Part shown: positions 1 to 8,290 of the stretch, piece by piece
How the letters are laid out: every line of letters starts with the position of its first letter
Numbering within the stretch: the first letter of the stretch is position 1
DNA from: Rhodococcus sp. SMB37
Lineage (GTDB): Bacteria > Actinomycetota > Actinomycetes > Mycobacteriales > Mycobacteriaceae
Length of the DNA stretch: 64,000 nucleotides
Reading direction: 5' to 3'
Assembly (NCBI RefSeq): GCF_004345605.1
Contig: NZ_SLVY01000010.1
Location: 124,001-188,000 of the forward strand
Notes under the pieces: generated by a model
The model's database searches: none
What the model was told of the DNA's origin: nothing
What the model saw: the letters and a program-made list of their open reading frames with translations, nothing else
Position numbers and translations under genes: made by a program

Positions 1-672
1 GAAAGAGGGCCCGAGCTCGTTCACAGGGATCCCGTACCGCAGAACCCGCACGACGAGGGCTGCGCCCACCACCGCATAGAGACCGAGTCCCGCACCCCAC
101 CCGATGACGGCAACGACGGCGACCAGGTCGCGCGTGCCGTTCAGGTGCGGCTGCAACATCGCAGCCAGGACGGCAACCGATTGCATCGCAACGACCCAGA
201 CGAACCAGGTTCCGTCGATGTCACGGATGAGGTCCGAGCGCGCGGCGGGGGTGTCATCTGCGGCCGCAGACCTTCCAAGATGGTGGTCACGTAGCACGAC
301 GAGCCACGGCACCGCGTACCCGAGGACGAGCCACAGCGCGAGACCGAAGAGCCACAGCGCCACGGCCCACCCCAGTAGATCCGCGACCGCGAACCGGATG
401 CCTACCACACAGGTGCCCGCCACCACTGTGAAGAGGCCGAATGCACGGTGCGGATCACCGAAGTCAGCGCGCAACCGGTCCGGGGCGATGACCGCTCTCA
501 CGCAGAGCAACAGCAGAAGCGTCAACCAGCCGGCGCCGGCGCACACCCAAAGAACGAGGGAGACAAGATTCCGGTCGACCGCGTGCATGCCGACGGACAC
601 GACGCCTGTCGCCATGACGAAGGCGAACACGGACGGGGACATCGTGCGGGTGTACGTGAGGATCTTCTTCAC
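1..672 (-). CDS. TDT/SLAC1-family transporter, 3' part outside window
   Basis: This reading frame runs leftward off the window edge, so only the N-terminal part is present (about 224 residues). The start of the protein contains FAFVMATGVVSVG, the signature of the first helix in the tellurite-resistance/C4-dicarboxylate transporter (TDT, SLAC1-like) family. At least six further hydrophobic helices follow, for example LTLLLLLCVRAVI and WAVALWLFGLALWLVLGY. It should be an inner-membrane anion or dicarboxylate exporter; the substrate cannot be read from the sequence. A GTG at 672 (VKKILTYTRTM...) gives the usual short cytoplasmic leader, and ATG at 642 is an alternative. No regulatory partner is visible. 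Confidence 0.7.
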   Translation of the reverse strand, partial: MKKILTYTRTMSPSVFAFVMATGVVSVGMHAVDRNLVSLVLWVCAGAGWLTLLLLLCVRAVIAPDRLRADFGDPHRAFGLFTVVAGTCVVGIRFAVADLLGWAVALWLFGLALWLVLGYAVPWLVVLRDHHLGRSAAADDTPAARSDLIRDIDGTWFVWVVAMQSVAVLAAMLQPHLNGTRDLVAVVAVIGWGAGLGLYAVVGAALVVRVLRYGIPVNELGPSF

Positions 673-818
673 GAACCTGATGCTGACAGACGATCTGGTT
701 GGCCAGGAGCAGAACACATACAGCAGGGGGGCATCTCCGAAACAGACGAGCGAATGTCACTTACGAAACATGTGATTCGTCTATTCTCACGAGGTTCCGT
801 AAAGGCATTTCGCGTCGA

Positions 819-1205
819 TCACCGTGCACTCCCTCGGGCCGCGCCCGCCGCGGGAGCCGCTCCGGGCTGCGCCTGTGCGACGTGGGCGCAGCCGGGGCAC
901 AGTGACTCGTCGCCGACGATCCAGCCGTTGGTACGCGCTGCGCAGTTCGCGTCGAGCCGGTTGGCCGCGATCGTGCCGTACCGGTGATCGCAGCGGTCAC
1001 ACCGGATCAGCCAGCGCTGCGCGACTCCGCTTTCGTCAGTGTTCCTTATTATCTCGCCTCGCATGATCGAGTCCCACCACGGTTGCAGGGGACTCGGGTC
1101 GGGCCAGCGGATGACTTCGTAGCGTGTGATATCGACAGCAGGCGGATTGCCTGTGTCAGAAGTCTCGAAAGTCTCGAAGGCGGCTTCGGCTCGAGGTTCG
1201 CGCAC
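819..1205 (-). CDS. Hypothetical protein with two CxxC zinc-ribbon-like knuckles
   Basis: This 128-residue product is not recognised. The GTG start at 1205 is preceded by a strong AGGAGGTG ribosome binding site about 7 bases upstream, which is the main reason to call it real. The C-terminal half has CDRCDHRYG and, about 34 residues later, CPGCAH, which together could bind one zinc ion as a small ribbon. The last 15 residues are Ala/Gly/Pro-rich and may be disordered. It lies between the transporter gene and the stress locus, with no clear operon partner. A nucleic-acid-binding role is possible from the zinc knuckles, but this is only inference. Confidence 0.55.
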   Translation of the reverse strand: MREPRAEAAFETFETSDTGNPPAVDITRYEVIRWPDPSPLQPWWDSIMRGEIIRNTDESGVAQRWLIRCDRCDHRYGTIAANRLDANCAARTNGWIVGDESLCPGCAHVAQAQPGAAPAAGAARGSAR

Positions 1206-1401
1206 AGTTCTGCACCTCCTGTCGACACTGAATCCGCCGACTGCGGATTCAGTCCACTGTGTGCACCGATCAAATTAGCACCGGCGCCGAGAACTATCCA
1301 CAGAAATGTATGATTTTCTGTGTTGAAAGAAAAAGATTATTTGTCGTGTCGTAGATACATCGACTCAAGCTCTGCACGAATGGGTAGCGAGGTCGATCGC
1401 G

Positions 1402-1632
1402 ATGACCGACGAGACGCGCATAGCACTGAAGAACCACAGGTATCTCGTGTCGCGATACGGATTCGACAACGTCCGACTCGTCTGGAACACAGACACCCTG
1501 CTCTACGGCGTCGACGGGTGGGCGGACTTCGACGAACTGTCCGTGCCGGGGTTCACGTCGGCGACTGAGTGCTTCGTGCACGCGGAGCGGCATTTCCTAG
1601 GTATGGACGCGCCGGACGCCGAGGTTCGGTGA
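1402..1632 (+). CDS. Small hypothetical protein
   Basis: This is a 76-residue acidic/aromatic protein with no recognised domain. It starts at ATG 1402, and a weak GAGG lies about nine bases upstream. Its sequence (for example RYGFDNVRLVWNTDTLLYGVDGW) has ordinary high-GC coding character. It ends at 1632, directly against the stop codon of the convergent MerR gene at 1633. No function can be assigned. Confidence 0.45.
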   Translation: MTDETRIALKNHRYLVSRYGFDNVRLVWNTDTLLYGVDGWADFDELSVPGFTSATECFVHAERHFLGMDAPDAEVR

Positions 1633-1950
1633 TCACTCGCTGCGCCGGGTGTCGCGTTTCGCGCCAAGGTTTTCGAGCTGAGTCTCGAGGTACAGGTTGT
1701 CTGCTTCCAGCTCGAGGATGCGGGCAACGCCGGCGATGTTGATCCCGTCGGCGACGAGTTCACCGATCCGCTGCAGGATCACCAGGTCGTCGTCGCTGTA
1801 GCGGCGGGTACCGCCGCTCGTTCTGGCCGGAGTGAGCAGGCCCCGCCGCTCGTACAGTCGCAGCGTCTGAGGTTCGATACCGGACAGCTCGGACGCCACC
1901 GTGATGCCGTACACCCCGATGCGGGATCGGGGGGTCGACTCGTGTGCCAC
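1633..1950 (-). CDS. MerR/HspR-like transcriptional regulator
   Basis: This short MerR-family DNA-binding protein (about 105 residues) is closest in style to the heat-shock repressor HspR. The helix-turn-helix and wing read GVYGITVASELSGIEPQTLR and LYERRGLLTPARTSGGTRRY, followed by DDDLVILQRIGELVADGINIAGV and a short coiled-coil tail. The GTG start at 1950 is chosen because GGAGG sits six bases upstream; a GTG at 1977 has no such site. It is the last gene of a leftward run hsp20 - small gene - J-domain gene - merR. An inverted repeat with TACAGA arms lies 32 bases upstream of its start. A second paralogue is encoded divergently from hsp20 at 3884. Feedback control of the chaperone genes is likely but inferred. 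Confidence 0.75.
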   Translation of the reverse strand: MAHESTPRSRIGVYGITVASELSGIEPQTLRLYERRGLLTPARTSGGTRRYSDDDLVILQRIGELVADGINIAGVARILELEADNLYLETQLENLGAKRDTRRSE

Positions 1951-1981
1951 CCCATGCCTCCGGTTCCGACGTTGCACCGTT

Positions 1982-1997
1982 TACAGATACTTCTGTA
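1982..1997. promoter_or_regulatory. Inverted repeat TACAGA-N4-TCTGTA upstream of merR
   Basis: A perfect 6-base inverted repeat (TACAGA, four bases, TCTGTA) lies between the J-domain gene and the MerR gene. Its position just upstream of the MerR start suggests an operator. Related arms in the opposite order (TCTGTA...TACAGA) lie upstream of hsp20 at 3624-3640. Confidence 0.4.
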
Positions 1998-2091
1998 CGA
2001 CCCTAACGCAAATCTATGTCGGTTTGAACAATGAATTTGCATCAACGCAGCGCACCTACTGGCACGGATCGCAGGGCGAAACGCGGCCCCA

Positions 2092-2484
2092 TCAGCGGTG
2101 CCGGCGCACAGGGCCCACCCACAACTCGAACGGGCCGATACGCCTCGGCGGCGAGGTACCGGCGTCGGCAACGTCCGTCCTGATCGGGGGTGTGTTTCCG
2201 TCCGGCGAGGAGTGCTCCCGCGGTGATCGCTCACGTGCCCTTGTGTCGGGCCGAGTGACGGTTCGTTCGTGGGACGCTCGGCGCTGGGGGTCTCGCAGCA
2301 GCTCATAGGCAGCCAAGATCTGCCGGAGTATCTCGTCGTCGCACTGCTCGGCGGTGTCGCGGCCGGTGGTGCGGGTGTCCGGGTGATGTGCGCGCAACAG
2401 TCGCCGGTATGCACTGGTGACTTCGGCCCGGGACGCCGAGGGGAGCAACCCCAGCACGCGGTACGGATCGCATTCGGTGGTCAT
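2092..2484 (-). CDS. J-domain (DnaJ-like) protein
   Basis: This is a 130-residue protein with an N-terminal J domain: PYRVLGLLPSAS, the helix II region EVTSAYRRLLRAHHPD with the invariant HPD, and AAYELLRDPQRR. The J domain fills roughly residues 5-70; the tail is Arg/Pro-rich and lacks the Gly/Phe, zinc and client-binding domains of full DnaJ. It would therefore stimulate an Hsp70 in trans. The ATG at 2484 begins the domain directly. The frame is open upstream to 2691, but that stretch is low-complexity and out of family. It sits in the same leftward run as hsp20 and a merR gene, consistent with a small stress-response operon. Confidence 0.75.
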   Translation of the reverse strand: MTTECDPYRVLGLLPSASRAEVTSAYRRLLRAHHPDTRTTGRDTAEQCDDEILRQILAAYELLRDPQRRASHERTVTRPDTRARERSPREHSSPDGNTPPIRTDVADAGTSPPRRIGPFELWVGPVRRHR

Positions 2485-2770
2485 CACCGTCGCCTCGCCT
2501 CCGTGCGATACTGCGCGACAAGCGGTGTCGGCACGTCTGCCCGGCACGGCCGACAAGAATTCTCTGCCGGTCGTGGCTGTGCGTCGATGCGAGCTCTCGG
2601 GTGAGGGGCGGTCGGCGCCGTCGCTACTCACTGTGTCGGCGGTGTCCGGGCGGGGTGCCTGGGATTCGTCGCTCTGCGCGAAGATCCACACGACGGACGT
2701 AGAGGGACGGCAGCGAGACGAATCCCGTTCAGCAGACGAACTCGGTTGTCGTGGGCATCACCCTTTCTTC
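2485..2770. other. 286-base gap between small gene and J-domain gene
   Basis: No convincing gene is visible here. The leftward frame stays open but has no family match and an unusual Ser/Arg/Asp-rich composition, so it is treated as leader or spacer. It could hold a secondary promoter for the J-domain gene. Confidence 0.35.
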
Positions 2771-3124
2771 TCACTCGACTGTCATGCTCCCTTCGCGGAT
2801 AAGGTTGTCGGACAGATTTATTCGTTCTGTTCGGCAGTGTCGAGGAGGGGCGCGTTGCTTGGCGCCGATCGGCCGGTCCGGGGTAGCGTGTACCGCCCAC
2901 GTACTCGGAGCGAACGCGGGTGGATGCGACCGGCCCGACCGATCGATGGCCATCCGACGAAGCAGACCCACAGTTTGCGGCGTGAGTGAATCAGCGAGGA
3001 GTCGGTCCGAATCGGCTATGAGCAGTGCGTATTCGAGCTCGTGCCAAGGCCGGACTGCCTCGCGTTCGGTATGCTCCGGCGGCTCGGTGGCGTACGCCTC
3101 GGCGACCACGATTGCCTGTGCCAT
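2771..3124 (-). CDS. Hypothetical protein in hsp20 operon
   Basis: This 117-residue product is unrecognised. The first 65 residues look folded (MAQAIVVAEAYATEPPEHTE..., then HELEYALLIADSDRLLADSL and QTVGLLRRMAIDRSGR). The C-terminal part is Pro/Arg-rich. It starts 39 bases after the hsp20 stop on the same strand, so it is probably co-transcribed with hsp20. A stress-related accessory role is suggested only by position. Confidence 0.5.
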   Translation of the reverse strand: MAQAIVVAEAYATEPPEHTEREAVRPWHELEYALLIADSDRLLADSLTPQTVGLLRRMAIDRSGRSHPPAFAPSTWAVHATPDRPIGAKQRAPPRHCRTERINLSDNLIREGSMTVE

Positions 3125-3163
3125 CGCATCTCACCTACTTCCGGGCTCTTCTCAGGGCGTCCG

Positions 3164-3589
3164 TCAGGCGGTGACCGCCTTCCTGTCGCCATTTGCGCTG
3201 CTGATCGCAATCTTGCGCGGTTTGGCCTTCTCGGCGAGGGGAATCGTCAGACGGAGCACGCCGGCGTCGTAGTTCGCCTCGATCTGGTCCGTGTCCAGAC
3301 CTTCACCCAGGAACAACTGCCGGCTGAACACTCCACGCGGTCGTTCGGCAGCGACCATTTCCTGGTTCTCGTCGCGTGCAGGCCGTTCGGCACGCACCGT
3401 CAGCGTGTTCCGGTCGACATCGAGATCCAGTGAGTCCGCCTCCACGCCTGGCAGATCGAACTCCACAACGAACCGGTCCTCTTCACGCCAAGCATCCATC
3501 GGCATCACCGCCGGTCGTGCCGTAGTACCCAGGATCTGTTCCGTCAGACGGTCGAGGTCGCGGAACGGATCTGTACGCATCAGCATCAT
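3164..3589 (-). CDS. Hsp20/alpha-crystallin small heat shock protein
   Basis: This is a cytosolic holdase chaperone of about 141 residues, the usual length for actinobacterial Hsp18-type proteins. The start reads [18 protein letters not shown]. The alpha-crystallin domain runs from [18 protein letters not shown] through [11 protein letters not shown] to the conserved [26 protein letters not shown] lies five bases before ATG 3589; a GTG at 3595 overlaps that site and is less likely. It heads a leftward run with a small gene, a J-domain gene and a merR gene, and is divergent from a second merR gene at 3884. Heat or oxidative-stress induction through one of the MerR proteins is likely but inferred. 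Confidence 0.9.
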   Translation of the reverse strand: MMLMRTDPFRDLDRLTEQILGTTARPAVMPMDAWREEDRFVVEFDLPGVEADSLDLDVDRNTLTVRAERPARDENQEMVAAERPRGVFSRQLFLGEGLDTDQIEANYDAGVLRLTIPLAEKAKPRKIAISSANGDRKAVTA

Positions 3590-3623
3590 GTCCACCTCCA
3601 GAACCTTCCCCGATAGGTAACCT

Positions 3624-3640
3624 TCTGTAATTGCTACAGA
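3624..3640. promoter_or_regulatory. Inverted repeat TCTGTA-N5-TACAGA upstream of hsp20
   Basis: A perfect 6-base inverted repeat lies 35 bases upstream of the hsp20 start, in the region shared with the divergent merR gene. Position and symmetry fit a MerR-type operator. It does not match the HAIR element of classical HspR (CTTGAGT-N7-ACTCAAG), so the regulator may recognise a different site. Confidence 0.4.
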
Positions 3641-3883
3641 TTTGGTATAGCACTCTGTTGTTGATTAGGCAAGATCCTAGGTGGAAATTTCTGAAGTAGA
3701 TGCAATCAAGATGCCTTCGCGCCTATCTGCGAGACGTACGCAGTTGCAGGTGTGCCTAAGGCTGGGTCGACCTCGCGTCGTGCTGACTACGAGAGGATTA
3801 ATTATCTTTGGAAATACACACAGATTTACTCTTGCCATAGTCGTAGAATACGAGTCGGGAGCGTCGGAAGGTCGGAGGGCTTC

Positions 3884-4495
3884 ATGTCTGTAGGAACGGA
3901 TCGTGACGAGTCGTCGCGGTCCCGTCGCGGGGTGTATGGCATCTCGGTGGCTTCGGAATTGTCGGGGTTCGGGATGCAAGCCCTGCGCTTGTACGAGCAG
4001 CACGGGCTCGTCACCCCCGCCAGGACCGAGGGCGGCACCCGCCGATACAGCGATGACGACCTCCTCAGGCTCGAAAGGATCGCCGAACTCATCGAGGCGG
4101 GGGTAAATCTGGTCGGTATTCGCCGGGTCCTCGATCTGGAGTCTCGCACCGGTGAACTCGAACGCGACAACCGCCGTCTAGAAGCAGCCAATGCTCGATT
4201 GCGAGAGGAGAGGAGACGTGCCATGCACGACCCATTCGATATCGCACCAGAGGCCGATCGCATCGAACAGGACTTGCCCGCCGACCCTGGCGACCTGTCC
4301 GCGGACGACGTCGGGGACCGGTCATGGGATGCCCCCGAGGCCGACACACTCGAGCAGGACATTCCGGTTGGCCCGGCCGGCGAGCCGGGGGTTACTGCGG
4401 AACCGGTATTGGAGGTTCCCGAAGGTGATCTGCTCGAACAGGCAACCCCTGCCCAGTTCGACGACGATCGGGATGCGTACGAGGAGGGCGAGTAG
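3884..4495 (+). CDS. MerR-family regulator with acidic repeat tail
   Basis: This 203-residue protein has a MerR DNA-binding domain at residues 10-90 (GVYGISVASELSGFGMQALR, LYEQHGLVTPARTEGGTRRY) and a charged coiled coil (about 85-115, ELERDNRRLEAANARLREER). The last 80 residues are acidic and hold three copies of a short motif: PEADRIEQDLP, PEADTLEQDIP and PEGDLLEQATP. The ATG at 3884 has GGAGGG four bases upstream. It is divergent from hsp20 and paralogous to the MerR at 1633. The DNA-binding domain resembles HspR; the repeat tail is not part of standard HspR and may contact another protein. Confidence 0.8.
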   Translation: MSVGTDRDESSRSRRGVYGISVASELSGFGMQALRLYEQHGLVTPARTEGGTRRYSDDDLLRLERIAELIEAGVNLVGIRRVLDLESRTGELERDNRRLEAANARLREERRRAMHDPFDIAPEADRIEQDLPADPGDLSADDVGDRSWDAPEADTLEQDIPVGPAGEPGVTAEPVLEVPEGDLLEQATPAQFDDDRDAYEEGE

Positions 4496-4723
4496 GGCCG
4501 TCCTGTGCGTGCTGCGTCTGTAGGCGTTCGTCGATGCGGTCGACGATCAAGCGATGCCGGCAGACAGCTGAATCCGGTTTACAGATCCATACTCTGGCGT
4601 ACGCGAAGCTTGTTGTGGACGCTGATCCCGATGACTAGCGCCGCACCCGTGAACCTTTGCCCCGTTGTAGCCGACACGCGGACCAGTTGCGGCGTGTCGG
4701 CCACGGAATCGGTCAGCCCGGTC

Positions 4724-5508
4724 GTGGCAGAACGAGTACGAGTGCGAGAACTCGACGACGACGAAGGCATGCCGGTTCCCAAGATCGCCGAAGTCAGCTT
4801 CACCAGCGCCGACCGGGTCCGCGACGTGATCCACAACTTCAACAACGACGGATTCGACTCGCTCTACCCGATATACGCCGGCGGCCGACCCAGGACCTTC
4901 ACTCCGCCTGAACGCCGGGAGATCAAGAAGATCGCCAAGTCCACCCCCGTCGAGCACGATCTCCCGTTCTCGACCTGGAGCCTGACCGAACTCGCCGAGT
5001 TCCTGGTCGCCGAGGGGTGGTCGACGACATCAGCCACGAAGGTCTACGCGTGTTGGCTTCGCGAGGAGGGTGTCTCGTTTCAAGAAGTGGAAACCTTCCA
5101 ACGGTCCAAGGACCCGGACCAGGAGCCGCAACGTCGTCGGCGGGCGACGTATACCCGTCCGCACGGGGTGCGGCACTTGTTCGCCGCGTACGACCTGGGT
5201 GAGGACGAGCTGTTCGGGCACGTCACGACGACGAAGAACCGCACCGAGTTCCTCGAATTCTGCCGGTACCTGCGCACTCTCTACCCGGCGGAGGTTCGTA
5301 TCGCGATCGTGTGCGACTACTTCTCACCGCACCTGACCACGAAGAAGTGCCAACGCGTTGCTCGGTGGGCAGAGGCGAACAACGTCGAGATCGCGTACAC
5401 CCGACGAACAGTTCGTGGCTCAACCGGATCGATGCGCAGTTCACCGCGTTGCGGTACTTCGTGCTCGACGGTACCGATCACAGTAGTCATCGGAGCAGTC
5501 GTCGATGA
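4724..5508 (+). pseudogene. Decayed IS630-family transposase
   Basis: The product resembles IS630-family DDE transposases: MPVPKIAEVSFTSADRVRDV, DSLYPIYAGGRPRTFT, then TRPHGVRHLFAAYDLGEDEL and IVCDYFSPHLTTKK. It is clearly broken. The N-terminal region jumps from RELDDDEG straight to MPVPK, and the stretch that should carry the first catalytic Asp is missing (KDPDQEPQRRRRATYTRP). Near 5400 the frame shifts, so that TNSSWLNRIDAQFTALRYF continues in the +1 frame. It ends at about 5508 without a normal C-terminus. No terminal inverted repeats were found. This is an immobile remnant. Confidence 0.75.
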
Positions 5509-5818
5509 TTCGGCGGTACATAATTCGGCGTCATCGCCAGTTGACGATTACAAATTTCATCCAATGTGCGAACCCGTCACCGGAAGCCATTGCCTTCCGG
5601 TCGGCGTGTTTTCCGGTCGGGCGGCAACCGACGTGATGCACTTTGCTGCCCACGCGGTGTTATTCGGAATACTCGTCACGGACCGAGCGCAAAGAAGCTC
5701 CTTACGGAACTTGTACCACGAATGGTGATCGGGTCAGCATGGGTGTGGGTATCGCGCACAGCCTTCAGTGCAGTACAGGAGATTCGAATGACTTTGTGGC
5801 CGAGCACTCCATAACCCT
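5509..5818. other. Intergenic region after IS630 remnant
   Basis: This stretch between the broken transposase and the amidase stop codon shows no convincing gene. A short repeat around 5578-5605 (CCGGAAGCC ... CCTTCCGG) could form a weak hairpin. It may be residual insertion-sequence DNA. Confidence 0.3.
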
Positions 5819-7192
5819 TCAGTCGGCCAGCGCATACTCCGCGAACCGTGCGACGGCGAGGACCAGGTCGTCCGAGTGCCGCGGCCCGACGATCTGGAGT
5901 CCGACGGGAAGCCCCGCCGCCGTCGTCCCCGCCGGAATACTGATTGCCGGCTGTTGCGAGAGGTTGAACGGGTAGCTGAACGGCGTCCACTGCGGCCAGG
6001 TGGTTGCAGACGACCCGGGCGGCACGTCGTGGCCGGCTTCGAACGCGGGGATCGGCACCGCGGGGGTCAGCAGCACGTTGTGCGTCATGTGGAATGTGCC
6101 CATGGTTATGCCCACGGCGGCGGCGACGGCACGTGCATCGAGATATTCGACGGCGCTGAGTATTTCGCCGCGTTCCCACACTCGACCGAGGCCTGGATCG
6201 ACCTTGTCGCGGGTGCCCTCGGGGAAGTTCTTCAGCATCGCGGCGGCGCCGGACGCCCACAGCACGTCGAATGCCTCGAGCGGGTCGTCGAATCCGGGAT
6301 CCGCCTCGGTGACGACCAGTCCGGCATCGGCGAGCCGGCGCACCGCGCGGTCGACGATGTCGCCGACCTCGGGGTCCACCGAGACGTAGCCGAGTGTCTT
6401 CGAATACGCGACACCGAGACCGACGACCTCACGATCCAGGGCTCCGCGGAATGTCATGACGGGAGGTGCGAGCGCAGTGGGGTCGCGCGGGTCGGGCAGC
6501 GCCAGGATGTCGAGGAGCAGGGCGGAATCCTCGACGGTTCGGGTGATCGGCCCGGCGTGTGCGAGCGGACCGAACGGGCTCGCCGGAAACAGTGGAATCC
6601 GTCCGTGCGTCGGCTTGAATCCGACGACACCGCAGAACGCCGCGGGAATGCGGATGCTCCCGCCCCCGTCGGTGCCTATCGAGCAGGGACCGAAGCCGGC
6701 GGCGACAGCAGCGGCGCTCCCGCCGGACGATCCGCCCGCCGTCTTCGTGGTGTCGAGCGGGTTGCGGGTGATTCCGTACAGTGCCGAGTCGGTCACGGCC
6801 TTCCATGCGATCTCCGGAGTGGTGGTCTTGCCGACGAACACCATCCCGTCCTCGCGCAGGCGCGCGACGGCGGGACTGTCGACGTCCCATGCTTGATCGG
6901 GGTCGACGGCCTGCGAACCTCGCAGTGTCGGCCAGTCCTTCGTCAGGAAGATGTCCTTGATCGAGATGGGTACCCCGTCGAGCAGTCCCTTTGCGTATCC
7001 GGTGCGCCAACGTTCCTCGGATCGGCGAGCCTGTTCCAGCGCCCGTTCCTCGTCGACGAGGCAGAACGCGTTGATGGTGCGGTCGCGCTCGGCGATGTCG
7101 TCGAGTACTGCCCGAGTGGCCTCGACCGGGGACAGCTCACCCGCGGAGAAGGCAGTCACCATTTCGACGGCGGTCATGTCGGTGGGCTTCAT
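5819..7192 (-). CDS. Amidase-signature family amidohydrolase
   Basis: This 457-residue cytosolic enzyme hydrolyses a C-N amide bond. The Ser-cisSer-Lys triad is visible: Lys79 in SIKDIF, Ser155 in TAGGSSGGSA and Ser179 in GTDGGGSIRIPA, with the 24-residue Ser-Ser spacing normal for the family. ATG 7192 is chosen for the GGAGG six bases upstream. The dehydrogenase gene ends 43 bases upstream on the same strand, so the two are probably co-transcribed. The substrate is unknown. With two maleate-isomerase-like genes divergently encoded, an amide of a small dicarboxylate (for example a maleamate-type compound) is one possibility, but this is inference only. Confidence 0.85.
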   Translation of the reverse strand: MKPTDMTAVEMVTAFSAGELSPVEATRAVLDDIAERDRTINAFCLVDEERALEQARRSEERWRTGYAKGLLDGVPISIKDIFLTKDWPTLRGSQAVDPDQAWDVDSPAVARLREDGMVFVGKTTTPEIAWKAVTDSALYGITRNPLDTTKTAGGSSGGSAAAVAAGFGPCSIGTDGGGSIRIPAAFCGVVGFKPTHGRIPLFPASPFGPLAHAGPITRTVEDSALLLDILALPDPRDPTALAPPVMTFRGALDREVVGLGVAYSKTLGYVSVDPEVGDIVDRAVRRLADAGLVVTEADPGFDDPLEAFDVLWASGAAAMLKNFPEGTRDKVDPGLGRVWERGEILSAVEYLDARAVAAAVGITMGTFHMTHNVLLTPAVPIPAFEAGHDVPPGSSATTWPQWTPFSYPFNLSQQPAISIPAGTTAAGLPVGLQIVGPRHSDDLVLAVARFAEYALAD

Positions 7193-7235
7193 GCGTTGCC
7201 TCCCTGGTGTTCGGGCCCGCTCCCGGGCGTCAGGC

Positions 7236-8210
7236 TCAGGTACTCGGCACGTAACCGAGGCGCTTGTCGACGACGTTCTCGAGGTCGCCGCCGGAGCGCC
7301 ACCGCTGGAAGTTGTCGACGAACACGTCGACGAGTGCATCCCTCCATCCGGTGAAGTCGCCGGAATTATGCGGTGTGATCATGACATTCGGAATATCCCA
7401 CAGTGGGTGTTCCGGCGGGAGCGGTTCGATGTCGACGACGTCGAGTGCGGCGCCGGCAATCTCCCCGGAACGTAGCGCTTCGACCAGATCGTCGGTGCGG
7501 ACGAGGTCGCCGCGTCCGACGTTCACGAACCGCGCACTCGGTTTCATCGCGCCGAACAATGCCGTGTCGAACATGCCGCGCGTCTGCTCGGTGAGCGGAG
7601 CGGCGACGACCACGAAGTCGGCGCCGGAGAGTTCTTCGGGCAGGTCTTCGGTGGCGGTCACGATGCCGAAATCGGGGTCGTCGTCGCGTGCGCGTCGTCC
7701 CGACCCTCGGACCTTCATGCCGACCGCGGTGAGCAGGCGTGCGATCGCGCGGCCGATGGGGCCGGTCCCGACGACGAGTGCGGTTCGTCCGGCGATGCGT
7801 TCGGATTCGCGGTGTCGCCACGTGTGCTCGCGCTGGAGTCGCAACGACTCGGGGAGATCTTTCGCAAACGAGAGGATCTGTGCCAGGACGTATTCGGCGA
7901 TGGGTTGATCGAAAACCCCGCGTGAGTTCGTGACGATGACGTCGCTGTCGCGAAGTGCCGGGAACATGATGGGGTCCACGCCTGCGGCTGCCGCGTGGAC
8001 CCACCGCAGCGACTCGGCAGCGTGCCACGCGTGGGGGAGTGCATCGGTGAGGAAGTCGTAGACGAACAGCACGTCGGCGCCCTCGAGGACGGTGGCGAGG
8101 CCGTCGCTGTCGGTGTAGCGGATCTCGGCGTGTTCGGCCACCGGGGCCAGGAGTCTCGTGTCGGGCACGGTCTCGGCATGCAGTACCGCTACTACCGGGT
8201 TCGCTGTCAC
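7236..8210 (-). CDS. D-isomer-specific 2-hydroxyacid dehydrogenase
   Basis: This NAD(P)-dependent enzyme interconverts a 2-hydroxyacid and a 2-oxoacid. It has the Rossmann motif VVGTGPIGRAIARLL and the catalytic residues of the family: Arg in VNVGRGDLV, Glu in DVVDIEPLPPEHPL and His in MITPHNSG. The GTG at 8210 (VTANPVVAVLHAE) is preferred. A TTGACA at 8246-8241 and a TACGGT 17 bases further on would place the transcript start almost on this codon, so the mRNA may be leaderless. GTG 8219 is also possible. It is divergent from the maleate-isomerase-like operon, and its promoter overlaps a GntR-type palindrome. Confidence 0.85.
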   Translation of the reverse strand: MTANPVVAVLHAETVPDTRLLAPVAEHAEIRYTDSDGLATVLEGADVLFVYDFLTDALPHAWHAAESLRWVHAAAAGVDPIMFPALRDSDVIVTNSRGVFDQPIAEYVLAQILSFAKDLPESLRLQREHTWRHRESERIAGRTALVVGTGPIGRAIARLLTAVGMKVRGSGRRARDDDPDFGIVTATEDLPEELSGADFVVVAAPLTEQTRGMFDTALFGAMKPSARFVNVGRGDLVRTDDLVEALRSGEIAGAALDVVDIEPLPPEHPLWDIPNVMITPHNSGDFTGWRDALVDVFVDNFQRWRSGGDLENVVDKRLGYVPST

Positions 8211-8238
8211 GTTTGACACCGTATGAGGGCATCGTATT

Positions 8239-8250
8239 ATTGTCAACAAT
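8239..8250. promoter_or_regulatory. GntR-type operator ATTGTCAACAAT
   Basis: The arms ATTGT and ACAAT are separated by two bases, the form typical of operators of FCD-type GntR regulators. It overlaps the TTGACA -35 box of the leftward dehydrogenase promoter and lies 41 bases before the rightward start codon at 8291. A GntR gene of this class is the third gene of the rightward operon (9772), so local autoregulation is a reasonable inference. Confidence 0.5.
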
Positions 8251-8290
8251 CCTCGTATGGTGGTGTCTTCGGGTAGAAGCAGAGGGCCCT

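Noticed and set aside
5876-7354. Rightward open frame of 492 codons over the amidase gene
   Set aside because: Antisense of the amidase; no motifs or ribosome site.
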